Shown here: in pieces, positions 15,834 to 22,987 of the stretch
How the letters are laid out: each line of letters begins with the position of its first letter
How positions within the stretch are numbered: the first letter of the stretch is position 1
Assembly: GCA_035310985.1 (NCBI GenBank)
Contig: DATGDH010000149.1
Span: forward strand, 1-27,546
Length of the DNA stretch: 27,546 nt
Direction of reading: 5' to 3'
DNA from: DAHVFK01 sp035310985
Lineage (GTDB): Bacteria; Pseudomonadota; Gammaproteobacteria; Burkholderiales; SG8-39
Notes under the pieces: generated by a model
Database searches by the model: none
Seen by the model: only the letters and a program-made list of their open reading frames with translations
What the model was told of the DNA's origin: nothing
Translations under genes and position numbers: made by a program

Positions 15834-16061
15834 TCACGAAAACGAAACCGTTGCCTCGCCGAGCGCCTGCACCAGCGCCACGCCGCGCTGCGACAGGCGG
15901 TGGCAGGCGCCGGCCTCGAGCAGCACGTCGCGCGGCTGGTGCTCCTCGGTGACCCAGACCGTTCCGGCGCGGCAGCAGATCGTGCCGCCCGCGCCGTCGC
16001 GCAGCCTGAGCGTCTGCCCGCGGCTGAGTCGAAGCTTGTCGGCGTCGAGTTCGATACGCAT
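15834..16061 (-). CDS. DUF2917 family protein
   Basis: A 75-residue protein matching DUF2917, a small beta-rich (cupin-like) family common in Burkholderiales. Visible features are 'MRIELDADKLRLSRGQTLRL' at the N-terminus, then 'GTVWVTEE' (residues 33-40), 'RDVLLEAG' and a closing hydrophobic strand. Function is unknown. An excellent ribosome binding site, AAGGAG, lies six bases before the ATG at 16061. It is divergent from the LysR gene across 85 bases, and this arrangement suggests regulation by that LysR protein, though there is no direct evidence. Confidence 0.8.
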   Translation of the reverse strand: MRIELDADKLRLSRGQTLRLRDGAGGTICCRAGTVWVTEEHQPRDVLLEAGACHRLSQRGVALVQALGEATVSFS

Positions 16062-16109
16062 GGTCTACTCCTTGCGTTTGACATGCAGATAGCGCATGCT
16101 GCGCCGACA

Positions 16110-16124
16110 TGTTCACAGTGACAA
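16110..16124. promoter_or_regulatory. Candidate LysR operator (imperfect palindrome around TCACAGTGA)
   Basis: TGTTCACAGTGACAA contains the perfect nine-base palindrome TCACAGTGA (16113-16121) and lies in the gap between the divergent DUF2917 and LysR genes, 22 bases before the LysR start. LysR-type regulators usually bind such dyads (T-N11-A) between themselves and a divergent target. A second dyad, GCATGC, lies at 16094-16099. Assignment is inferred. Confidence 0.3.
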
Positions 16125-16146
16125 ACGCTAAATTCTCAGGACATGA

Positions 16147-17103
16147 ATGAGTAATGGGAATGCCAAAGGCATCCCTCGGCTGCCCTCGCTCGACTTGCTG
16201 AAGGGCTTCGAGGCGGCTGCGCGGTTGCTGTCTTTCACGCGCGCGGGCGAGGAGCTGCACCTCACGCAGTCGGCCGTGAGCCGCCAGATCAAGGAGCTCG
16301 AGGAACAGCTCGGCGTGGCGTTGTTCGAGCGGCGCCATCGCTCGCTCGGGCTGACCGAAGCCGGGCGCGCGCTGTTCCCGGCCGCCTCGCAGGTGCTGCA
16401 GGCGATGCGCGCCGTCACCGACCGGCTGCGCGCGCTTTCCGCGCAGCGCTCGCTCGCGGTCACCACCACGAATTCGTTCGCCGCGCTGTGGCTGATCCCG
16501 CGCCTGGCGCGCTTCACGCGCGCGCACCCTGGCGTCGATGTGCGCATCGCCGCCGACACGCGCGTGCAGGACCTCGAGCGCGAGGGCCTGGACCTCGCGA
16601 TCCGCCACGGTCCGGCCTCGCTCGCGGGCCCGCAAGCCGTGCGGCTGTTCGGCGAGCGCGTGTTTCCCGTGTGCAGCCCGAAGCTGCTCGCCGACCCGAA
16701 GCGGCCCCTGCGCCAGCCCGCCGACCTGCGCCACCACGTGCTGCTGCAGTACGACGATCCCGACGGGCGCCATCCGTGGCTGCACTGGAAGACCTGGCTC
16801 GAGGTCGAGCGGCTCTCCGACCTGCGGCCTGCGGGCAGCCTGCTCTTCTCGGGCTACGAGCAGATCATCCCGGCGGCGATCGCCGGCAACGGCGTGGCGC
16901 TCGGCAGGAGCCCGCTGGTGCGCGAGGCGCTCGCCTCGGGCGAGCTGGTCGCGCCGTTCAAGCGCAGCGCCGATCCGGCGCGCGCGTATTTCGCGATCGT
17001 GTCGAAGACTGCGGCGTCGCGTCCCGAGGTGGCGGAATTTCTCGCTTGGCTGCGCGCCGAGGCCGCGGCCGAGGAGCCGCGCGGCGGGAAAGCTATACGG
17101 TGA
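16147..17103 (+). CDS. LysR-family transcriptional regulator (GcvA-like)
   Basis: A 318-residue regulator. The N-terminal winged helix-turn-helix spans about residues 14-73, with 'FTRAGEELHLTQSAVSRQIKELE' containing the recognition helix and 'FERRHRSLGLTEAG' the wing; the rest is a substrate-binding effector domain. 'TTTNSFAALWLIPRLARF' and 'DLAIRHG' are typical of the GcvA/AmpR-like branch. The effector is unknown. I chose ATG at 16147; an ATG at 16143 leads to an immediate stop. It is divergent from DUF2917 and its last 11 bases overlap the end of the convergent quinone oxidoreductase gene. Confidence 0.88.
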   Translation: MSNGNAKGIPRLPSLDLLKGFEAAARLLSFTRAGEELHLTQSAVSRQIKELEEQLGVALFERRHRSLGLTEAGRALFPAASQVLQAMRAVTDRLRALSAQRSLAVTTTNSFAALWLIPRLARFTRAHPGVDVRIAADTRVQDLEREGLDLAIRHGPASLAGPQAVRLFGERVFPVCSPKLLADPKRPLRQPADLRHHVLLQYDDPDGRHPWLHWKTWLEVERLSDLRPAGSLLFSGYEQIIPAAIAGNGVALGRSPLVREALASGELVAPFKRSADPARAYFAIVSKTAASRPEVAEFLAWLRAEAAAEEPRGGKAIR

Positions 17104-18088
17104 GCACCAGCTTGCCGATGTGCTGCGAGGACTCCATCAGGCGGTGCGCCTCCGCCGCCTGGGCGAGCGGGAAGGTCTTGAACACGACCGGCTTGATCTT
17201 GCCCGCCTCGATCAGCGGCCAGACGTGCTCGCGCAAGCTGCGCGCGACGGCGCCCTTGAACTCAATCGGACGCGGGCGCAGCGTCGAGCCGGTCAGGACT
17301 AGCCGCCTGCGCATCACTTCGTTTATGTCGAGCTCGGTCTTCGGGCCGCGCAGGAAGGCGATGAACACCAGGCGCCCTTCGTCGGCCAGGCACTTGAGCT
17401 CCTTCGGCACGTAGTCCCCGCCGACCATGTCGAGCACTACGTGTACGCCCTTGCCGCCGGTGGCCGCGAGCACCTCGGCCTGGAAGTCCTGCGTGCGGTA
17501 GTTGATCGCCTTGTCGGCGCCGAGCCTTACGCACGCGGCGCATTTCTCGTCGCTGCCGGCGGTGGCGAGCACGCGGTTACCCATCGCCTTCGCCATCTGG
17601 ATCGCGGTCACGCCGATGCCGGAAGACCCGCCCTGCACGAGCAGCGTCTCTCCTGGCTTGAGCCGCCCGCGGTCGTACACGTTGGACCAAACCGTGAAGA
17701 ACGTTTCCGGCAGCGAGGCAGCCTCGACCATGGACAGGCCGCGCGGCACCGGCAGTGCCTGCACTTCGGGTACCGTGCAGTACTCGGCGTAGCCACCGCC
17801 GTGCGCCAGCGCGCACACGCTCTGGCCCACCTTCCACATGCGCGCCTCGGAGCCGCAGGCGACCACCTCGCCGGCGATCTCGAGTCCCGGCAAGTCGGAT
17901 GCGTCCGCAGGGACGGGATACAGCCCCATGCGCTGCAGGACGTCGGGCCGGTTTACCCCCGCGGCGGCGACTTTCACCAGGATCTCGCCCGGCTTCGGAA
18001 CGGGCAGCGGCCGCGAGGCCGGAACGAGCACTTCAGGTCCGCCAGGTTTCGCGATCTCGACCGCGCGCATCTTGTCGGGAAGTGGCAT
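17093..18088 (-). CDS. NAD(P)H-quinone oxidoreductase (PIG3/zeta-crystallin family)
   Basis: A 331-residue medium-chain dehydrogenase/reductase without the zinc ligands of alcohol dehydrogenases. 'AAAGVNRPDVLQRMGLYP' (41-58) and 'PGLEIAGEV' are signatures of the TP53I3/PIG3-like quinone oxidoreductases; the NADPH-binding loop is 'VQGGSSGIGVTAIQ' (151-164). The expected reaction is NADPH-dependent reduction of quinones or related electrophiles in the cytoplasm. I chose ATG at 18088; the in-frame ATG at 18070 (MRAVEI) is a real alternative because neither has a good ribosome binding site. It is divergent from the DUF1614 gene and convergent with the LysR gene. Confidence 0.88.
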   Translation of the reverse strand: MPLPDKMRAVEIAKPGGPEVLVPASRPLPVPKPGEILVKVAAAGVNRPDVLQRMGLYPVPADASDLPGLEIAGEVVACGSEARMWKVGQSVCALAHGGGYAEYCTVPEVQALPVPRGLSMVEAASLPETFFTVWSNVYDRGRLKPGETLLVQGGSSGIGVTAIQMAKAMGNRVLATAGSDEKCAACVRLGADKAINYRTQDFQAEVLAATGGKGVHVVLDMVGGDYVPKELKCLADEGRLVFIAFLRGPKTELDINEVMRRRLVLTGSTLRPRPIEFKGAVARSLREHVWPLIEAGKIKPVVFKTFPLAQAAEAHRLMESSQHIGKLVLTV

Positions 18089-18115
18089 GGCAGGCTCGCT
18101 CGCTGAAAAGGAGGC

Positions 18116-18160
18116 GATCTTAGCGCAAATGCACGCTATCACGTCCCGCACGCTAAGATC
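18116..18160. promoter_or_regulatory. Divergent promoter region with a 10-base inverted repeat over both TAAGAT -10 boxes
   Basis: GATCTTAGCG (18116-18125) and CGCTAAGATC (18151-18160) form a perfect 10-base inverted repeat with a 25-base centre. On each strand the repeat contains TAAGAT, a five-of-six -10 match: minus strand 18122-18117 towards the quinone oxidoreductase, plus strand 18154-18159 towards DUF1614. Inside it, GCACGCTA occurs twice in direct orientation (18131-18138 and 18148-18155), 17 bases apart. Good -35 boxes are absent, so an activator or operator function is possible. Confidence 0.45.
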
Positions 18161-18185
18161 CCGACGAACCACAGCTCGATCCCAT

Positions 18186-18890
18186 ATGAACTACCTCCCT
18201 CTCGCGTTGCCGTTTTTCGCGGGCCTGTTCTTCCTGTTCGTGTTCGTCGTCGTCCTGATCGAGCTGCGCATCGTGCAGTTTGCGTACGAGCAGGCCGGCA
18301 TCGGCCCGCGCTACATGCTCGCGCTGCTCCTACTGTCGTTTCTCGGGAGCTACGTCAATATCACGGTGGCGCACCTGCCGCCCGAGCACGTCTACTCGAA
18401 CGAGGTCATCAGCTTCTTCGGCATGCGTTACGTGGTCCCGGTGGTGCGAGAATGGCCCGGCACGGTGATCGCGGTGAACGTCGGCGGCGCTGTCGTGCCA
18501 ACCTTGGTCTCCACCTACCTCATCCTGAAGAACAGGCTCTTCCTGAGCGGCCTGGCGGCGGTGGTCTTGGTGACGCTCGTCGTGCATGGGATGGCCTACC
18601 CGGTGCCCGGCGTGGGAATCGCCGTGCCGATCTTCATTCCGCCGCTAATCGCCGCGCTGGCGGGCGTGGTCTTCGCGCGCAGGCGCGCCGCACCGCTTGC
18701 CTACGTGGCAGGCAGCCTTGGGACGCTGATCGGCGCGGACCTGCTCAACCTCGACAAGGTACGCGGACTTGGCGCGCCGATCGCGTCGATCGGCGGCGCC
18801 GGGAAGTTCGATGGCATCTTCCTGAGCGGACTGCTCGGGGTGCTGCTCGCCAGCCTGGTCGGGCGGCCGCGTCGCCGGCGGACCTCCTAG
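18186..18890 (+). CDS. DUF1614 family membrane protein
   Basis: A 234-residue integral membrane protein with about six or seven hydrophobic segments. The opening 'LPLALPFFAGLFFLF', the central 'VIAVNVGGAVVPTLVSTYL' and the late 'GTLIGADLLNL' followed by 'ASIGGAGKFDGIFLSGLLG' are characteristic of DUF1614 proteins, found in bacteria and archaea with no known function. The conserved 'GGAGxFDGIFL' and 'GADLLNL' may line a site in the membrane. The ATG at 18186 lacks a Shine-Dalgarno sequence. Its stop shares CTAG with the convergent threonine-dehydratase-like gene. Confidence 0.85.
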   Translation: MNYLPLALPFFAGLFFLFVFVVVLIELRIVQFAYEQAGIGPRYMLALLLLSFLGSYVNITVAHLPPEHVYSNEVISFFGMRYVVPVVREWPGTVIAVNVGGAVVPTLVSTYLILKNRLFLSGLAAVVLVTLVVHGMAYPVPGVGIAVPIFIPPLIAALAGVVFARRRAAPLAYVAGSLGTLIGADLLNLDKVRGLGAPIASIGGAGKFDGIFLSGLLGVLLASLVGRPRRRRTS

Positions 18891-19867
18891 CCCCCAGCCT
18901 TGCTTGCCCGCAGGCGCTGCGCGGCGGCCCAGTCGAGATCGACGTTGCCGCCCGAGAGAACGACGCCGACGCGCAAGCCGCGCGCGTCCACCTTTTTAGT
19001 CAGCAAGGCACAGGCAGCGAGCGTCCCGGTCGGCTCGACTACGAGCTTCATGCGCTCCCACAGAAAGAACATGCTGCCGAGCAGTTCTTCGTCCTCCACG
19101 GTGAGCATGTCGTTCACGTATTGCAGCACCAGCGGAAAGGTCAGCCCCCCGAGCGATGAGGTGCGCGCGCCGTCGGCGATGGTGTCCGGATTGTGAACCG
19201 TTTGCAGCGTCCTCGTCCTGAAAGAGCGCGTCGCGTCGTCGCCCGCCGCCGGCTCGACGCCGATCACGCGGCAATCCGGCAGCATGCGGCGCGCCGCAAC
19301 CGCGCAGCCCGAGAGTAGCCCCCCGCCGCCGCAGGGCACGAGCAGCATGTCGAGCGCACCGGCGTCCTCGATCAGTTCCTTTGCTGCTGTGCCTTGTCCC
19401 GCGATGATGTGCGGGTGGTCGAATGGCGGGATCACCGTGAGGCCGCGCTCGGCGCCGATGCGCCGCGCGAGCGTTTCGCGCGACGCCAGCCGCGGATCGT
19501 AGGTGATCACCTCGGCGCCATAGCCACGCGTCGCCGCGAGCTTCACCCGCGGCGCGTCCTGCGGCATCACGATGGTGGCCGGCACGCCGAGCATCCTGCC
19601 GGCGAGCGCGACCGCCTGCGCGTGGTTGCCAGACGAGAAGGTGATGACGCCCCGGCGCTTTTCCTCCGCGGAGAGTTGCGCAAGCGCGTTGTAGGCGCCG
19701 CGGAACTTGAATGCGCCCATGCGCTGCAGGTTCTCGCACTTGAAGAAAACGCGCGCGCCGGTGAGCGCGTCGACGGTGCTCGATGTGAGCGCCGGCGTGC
19801 GCCGCGCCTGCCCCGCGATGCGCGCATGCGCTACGGCGACGTCCTCGAACGAGACCGCGAGGTTCAT
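18887..19867 (-). CDS. Threonine/serine dehydratase-like PLP enzyme
   Basis: A 326-residue fold-type II PLP enzyme. Lys54 in 'GAFKFRGAYNAL' is the PLP lysine, 'SSGNHAQ' (78-84) binds the substrate carboxylate, and 'CGGGGL' (179-184) the phosphate. There is no C-terminal ACT domain, so it resembles the short catabolic threonine deaminase (TdcB-like) or serine racemase/3-hydroxyaspartate dehydratase group more than biosynthetic IlvA. The expected product from threonine is 2-oxobutanoate and ammonia. The ATG at 19867 overlaps the haloalkane dehalogenase stop by four bases (ATGA), which makes the two genes cotranscribed. Confidence 0.85.
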   Translation of the reverse strand: MNLAVSFEDVAVAHARIAGQARRTPALTSSTVDALTGARVFFKCENLQRMGAFKFRGAYNALAQLSAEEKRRGVITFSSGNHAQAVALAGRMLGVPATIVMPQDAPRVKLAATRGYGAEVITYDPRLASRETLARRIGAERGLTVIPPFDHPHIIAGQGTAAKELIEDAGALDMLLVPCGGGGLLSGCAVAARRMLPDCRVIGVEPAAGDDATRSFRTRTLQTVHNPDTIADGARTSSLGGLTFPLVLQYVNDMLTVEDEELLGSMFFLWERMKLVVEPTGTLAACALLTKKVDARGLRVGVVLSGGNVDLDWAAAQRLRASKAGG

Positions 19868-20754
19868 GCCGTGCCCGACCAGTGCGCGAGCGCCGCGCGC
19901 ACGACCTGGTCGCCCCATTCCTGCAGGAAATGCCCGCCTTCTGCGACGACATAAGGCTCGGGGCAGCCGCGGATGGACTTGCGCAGCTCGTTCATCACCG
20001 GCGGCCCGAGCACCGGATCCAGCGCGCCGACCGCCATGAACGATTCGCCGCGCCAGGCGCGGCGCCACCACTCGCGCGCCTTGCGCGACAGCGTTGCCCC
20101 GGGCGCGTCGGGCCGGTCCGGCACCAAATTCGGAAAGCGTCGCACACCCGCCTTGTAGCGGGCATCGGGGAACGGCGCATCGTAGGCCGCGGCCTCGTCC
20201 TCGCTAAGCTGCGGGCAGACGCGCTTGAGCAGCTTGCCGCAGGCCAGATCGGGGTTCTTGTTCACGTAGCTGCGCCAGGCGACAAAGCCCTCCGAGAGCG
20301 GCGCGTCGCCGGTGCCGAGCGCGGTGTTCATGGCGAGCAGCCGCGCGTAGCGTTTCGGCGCTTCCATCGGAAGCGTGAGGCCGAGCAGCCCGCCCCAGTC
20401 CTGCACGACCAGCGTAACGCCGCGCAGGTCGAGGGTCTCGACGAAATCGAGCAGCAGCGCGCGATGGAAGTCGAAGCTGTAGGTCGCCTCGTCCTCGGGC
20501 TTGTCCGAGCGGCCGAAGCCGACCAGGTCCGGCGCGAGCACGCGCCCGCCCGCGGCGAGCAGCGGCGCAATCATGCGCCGATACAGGTAGCTCCAGGTCG
20601 GCTCACCGTGCAGGCACAAGTAGACCGGCGCGGTCTTCGGCCCCTCGTCCAGAAAGTGCACGCGCATGCCGCGCCACTGCAGGTAGCGCGGCGCCCAGGC
20701 GAAGCCCGGAAGGCCGGCGAACCGCTCCTCCGGTGTGCGCAGGATCGAAGCCAC
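19864..20754 (-). CDS. Haloalkane dehalogenase (HLD-I, DhlA-like)
   Basis: A 296-residue alpha/beta hydrolase. 'LRTPEERFAGLPGF' is a typical HLD-I opening, 'HGEPTW' (49-54) is the oxyanion/halide region, and the nucleophile is Asp119 in 'VVQDWGGLLG', with Trp120 as one halide-stabilising residue and Trp160 in 'EGFVAWRSY' at the position of DhlA Trp175. The catalytic acid is Asp246 ('GALDPVLG') and the base His275 in 'GGHFLQEWG', a DhlA-like signature. It should cleave carbon-halogen bonds to alcohols plus halide. I chose GTG at 20754; the upstream in-frame ATG at 20778 overlaps the divergent crotonase start and lies upstream of the predicted -10, so it is unlikely. Confidence 0.85.
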   Translation of the reverse strand: MASILRTPEERFAGLPGFAWAPRYLQWRGMRVHFLDEGPKTAPVYLCLHGEPTWSYLYRRMIAPLLAAGGRVLAPDLVGFGRSDKPEDEATYSFDFHRALLLDFVETLDLRGVTLVVQDWGGLLGLTLPMEAPKRYARLLAMNTALGTGDAPLSEGFVAWRSYVNKNPDLACGKLLKRVCPQLSEDEAAAYDAPFPDARYKAGVRRFPNLVPDRPDAPGATLSRKAREWWRRAWRGESFMAVGALDPVLGPPVMNELRKSIRGCPEPYVVAEGGHFLQEWGDQVVRAALAHWSGTA

Positions 20755-20760
20755 GGCGCG

Positions 20761-20770
20761 ATTGTAGAAT
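20761..20770. promoter_or_regulatory. Overlapping divergent -10 boxes (ATTGTAGAAT)
   Basis: On the plus strand TAGAAT (20765-20770) ends six bases before the crotonase ATG at 20777. On the minus strand TACAAT (20766-20761) ends six bases before the dehalogenase GTG at 20754. Both are five-of-six -10 matches, and neither start codon has a Shine-Dalgarno sequence. The layout fits two leaderless transcripts starting at or beside the start codons. The -35 regions would lie inside the opposing genes. Confidence 0.45.
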
Positions 20771-20776
20771 GTCCAC

Positions 20777-21586
20777 ATGGATTACTCTAAATACCAGGAT
20801 CTGAAGGTGCGCCGCGTAGAGCCCGGCATCGTCGAGATCGTCATGGGCGAAGACGGCGCAAAGCTCTCAACCGCCACGGCGCGCATGCACGCGGAGCTGG
20901 CGCAAATCTGGCTCGACGTCGACCGCGATCCCGAGGCGCGCGTGGCGATTCTGCGCGGTGCGGGCAAGGGCTTTTCCGGCGGCGGCGACCTGGCGATGGT
21001 CGAGGAGATCACGCGCGACTTTGCGGCGCGTGCACGCGTTTGGCGCGAGGCGCGTGATTTGGTCTACAACATCATCAATTGCTCGAAGCTCGTGGTGTCG
21101 GCGATGCACGGGCCGGCCGTGGGCGCGGGGCTAGTCGCGGGGCTGCTCGCGGACGTATCGATCGCGGCGCGCAATGCGCGCATCATCGACGGCCATACCC
21201 GGCTCGGCGTCGCGGCGGGCGACCACGCCGCGATCGTCTGGCCGCTGCTGTGCGGCATGGCGAAGGCGAAGTACTACCTGCTCACCTGCGAGCAGGTGAG
21301 CGGCGAAGAGGCTGAACGCATCGGCCTGGTGTCGCTCGTCTGCGAAGAGGCGGAGCTGCAGGCGAAGGCGCTCGAGGTGGCGCGCAAGCTTGCGGCGGGC
21401 GCGCAGACCGCGCTGCGCTGGACCAAATACAGCCTGAACAACTGGCTGCGCATGGCGGGTCCGACGTTCGACGCCTCGCTCGCGCTGGAGTTCATGGGCT
21501 TTACCGGGCCCGAGGTGCAGGAGGGGATTGCCTCGCACCGCGAGAAGAGGAAGCCCTCGTTCCCGCCCGAGCCGAAGGACTTCTAG
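20777..21586 (+). CDS. Divergent enoyl-CoA hydratase/isomerase-family protein
   Basis: A 269-residue crotonase-fold protein. The first oxyanion-hole segment is 'GKGFSGGGDLA' (64-73) and the second 'HGPAVGAGLVAGLLADV' (111-127), so acyl-CoA binding is likely. The two glutamates of classical hydratases are missing: the Glu144 position reads His140 in 'DGHTRLG', and the Glu164 position is near Tyr166. 'GVAAGDHAAIVWP' (Asp149, His150) may supply other catalytic groups. I believe this DGHTRLG/GDH subgroup is widespread but of unknown substrate. The ATG at 20777 starts MDYSKYQDL. It is divergent from the dehalogenase gene; a link to the products of that operon is only a guess. Confidence 0.82.
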   Translation: MDYSKYQDLKVRRVEPGIVEIVMGEDGAKLSTATARMHAELAQIWLDVDRDPEARVAILRGAGKGFSGGGDLAMVEEITRDFAARARVWREARDLVYNIINCSKLVVSAMHGPAVGAGLVAGLLADVSIAARNARIIDGHTRLGVAAGDHAAIVWPLLCGMAKAKYYLLTCEQVSGEEAERIGLVSLVCEEAELQAKALEVARKLAAGAQTALRWTKYSLNNWLRMAGPTFDASLALEFMGFTGPEVQEGIASHREKRKPSFPPEPKDF

Positions 21587-21589
21587 CGC

Positions 21590-21958
21590 TCAGAGGTTGC
21601 TGAAATCGAGCGATTCGCCGGCCGAGGGAGCCGGCTCGCCCAGAGTGACCGAGGATTCGAGCGCGCCCGCCGGGGCCGGCGCTTCGCCGCTCTGCGTGAC
21701 CAGTCGCTCGATATCGCGCGCGATCGCTTCGATGTCCGGTCCGCTGCGTCCCATGTAGGTGAGCAGGATGCGCACCGGCAGATCGGTGAGCGTCGGCTGC
21801 GGGTGATCGCGCAGGTGCGCGGCGTTCTGGATGGCGGGCACGATGAAGTTGCTGCGCATTCCCGGATTTCCCGACTCGATGCCGTGCACCAGAGCGGTCT
21901 GCGCGCGGGCAATCCCCGAGAGCAATTCCGCGAGCTGTTGGGCGGAGATGTGCAGCAT
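21590..21958 (-). CDS. Unknown 122-residue protein
   Basis: A 122-residue protein starting MLHISAQQLAEL. Residues 1-30 look helical, 31-90 contain 'MRSNFIVPAIQNAAHL' and 'DLPVRILLTYMGR', and the last 30 residues are low in complexity, rich in Ala, Pro, Ser and Gly, ending 'SLDFSNL'. I do not recognise a family and see no signal peptide or enzyme motif. The start is supported by GGAGG six bases before the ATG at 21958. It is convergent with the crotonase gene with a three-base gap and follows its own promoter-like region in the gap to the next gene. Confidence 0.65.
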   Translation of the reverse strand: MLHISAQQLAELLSGIARAQTALVHGIESGNPGMRSNFIVPAIQNAAHLRDHPQPTLTDLPVRILLTYMGRSGPDIEAIARDIERLVTQSGEAPAPAGALESSVTLGEPAPSAGESLDFSNL

Positions 21959-22009
21959 GGCGATCCTCCAGTACGACGGCCGAAGTTTGCCCGAGCCACC
22001 GGCGCGGCG

Positions 22010-22038
22010 ATGTTAACATCCGCACGTTTTCCGCCCAA
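22010..22038 (-). promoter_or_regulatory. Putative promoter with palindrome GATGTTAACATC
   Basis: On the minus strand TTGGGC (22038-22033) and TAACAT (22015-22010) are separated by 17 bases and point to the 122-residue gene. The -10 lies inside a perfect 12-base palindrome, GATGTTAACATC (22009-22020), which could be a regulator site. The -35 matches only three of six positions. Confidence 0.4.
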
Positions 22039-22053
22039 AGAACGTGGCAAGCC

Positions 22054-22911
22054 TCAGGACCTGAGCTCGACAACGAGGGGCTGGTGGTCCGAGGCCTGCG
22101 TGTCGGCGTCGATGCGCAGTGCGGCCAGCCGCGGCAGCAGATCTTCGCTCACGAACACGAAATCGCAGCAGTAGGGCGTCTCGCCGGGCTCGGCGTCGTG
22201 CAGCCGGATCGTCGCCGGGTGCGGGTCTCGCGGGTGCAGCGCGCTCCATGCGTCGATCAGCCGCGGCGTGGCGTCGCCGAACACCTCTTGCATGCGCGCA
22301 TGCAGTGCATCCTCCGGAGGGAAATTGAAGTCGCCGGTGACGAGCGCCGGCGCAGCGCGCGGCAGGGGGGCGAACGGCCCCTCGGCGTACGCCCCGGGCG
22401 CCCGCATTGCCGAGTGCGCGCACGCCTCCGTGTGCAGCGCGCGCAGGCGCTCGAGCTGGTCCGCGCGCTGCGCGCTCGAGTAGTACTCGAGGTGCGTGGT
22501 GACGATGCGCAGCGGCCCGAAGGGCGCGCTGATCGACACCTCGAGCGCAACGCGGGGCATGCTTGGCGCGCCGGGATCCGCCGGCCAGGGAAGCGAGTGG
22601 CGCAGGACGCGGCCGATCGGCAGCCGCGACAAAATCAGGTTGCCAAAGCGGCTCCTGCGGCTGCGTGCGCGCGGATCGGGTACGTCGACCCCCCACGCGA
22701 AGGCGTGCACGTACCCGACAAACTCCTCTGCCAGCGCGGCGACCTGATCTTCGCCCTGGCTGCCCGCGAGAGTAGTGAATCCTTGCGCGACTTCTTGCAG
22801 GCATAGGACATCCGGGTCGGCGAGTCGCTTTGCTTCGCGCGCGATGCGAGCGGGATCGACACGGCCGTCGACGCCACGGCACCACTGTACGTTCCAGCTC
22901 AGGAGCTTCAT
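22054..22911 (-). CDS. Endonuclease/exonuclease/phosphatase family protein
   Basis: A 285-residue protein of the DNase I-like metal-dependent phosphoesterase fold. The motif residues are visible: 'SWNVQW' (Asn7), 'LCLQEV' (Glu40), 'TTHLEYYS' (His140), 'TGDFNF' (Asp194, Asn196), 'CDFVFVS' (Asp250) and 'SDHQPLV' (Asp275, His276). The substrate could be nucleic acid, a phosphoinositide-like lipid or another phosphoester. No signal peptide is present, so it is probably cytoplasmic. I chose the ATG at 22911 (MKLLSWNVQ) because the motif normally begins at once; upstream sequence contains a terminator hairpin. It stands alone on the minus strand. Confidence 0.85.
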   Translation of the reverse strand: MKLLSWNVQWCRGVDGRVDPARIAREAKRLADPDVLCLQEVAQGFTTLAGSQGEDQVAALAEEFVGYVHAFAWGVDVPDPRARSRRSRFGNLILSRLPIGRVLRHSLPWPADPGAPSMPRVALEVSISAPFGPLRIVTTHLEYYSSAQRADQLERLRALHTEACAHSAMRAPGAYAEGPFAPLPRAAPALVTGDFNFPPEDALHARMQEVFGDATPRLIDAWSALHPRDPHPATIRLHDAEPGETPYCCDFVFVSEDLLPRLAALRIDADTQASDHQPLVVELRS

Positions 22912-22955
22912 CGACTGGGGTCCGCGCGCGACGCGACGGGCCATGATACCGAAAC

Positions 22956-22987
22956 AAAAAGGCCCGGAATGGGAGGGGTTCCGGGCC
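22956..22987 (-). terminator. Rho-independent terminator on the minus strand
   Basis: GGCCCGGAA (22961-22969) and TTCCGGGCC (22979-22987) form a perfect nine-pair stem with a nine-base loop, and the minus strand continues into five T (22960-22956). On the plus strand the hairpin is preceded by A and has no T run, so it works only for minus-strand transcripts. No minus-strand gene lies just upstream of it. Confidence 0.8.

Noticed and set aside
20755..20778. Longer dehalogenase start at ATG 20778
   Set aside because: It overlaps the ATG of the divergent crotonase gene, lies upstream of the predicted minus-strand -10 and adds residues not seen in HLD-I enzymes as I know them.
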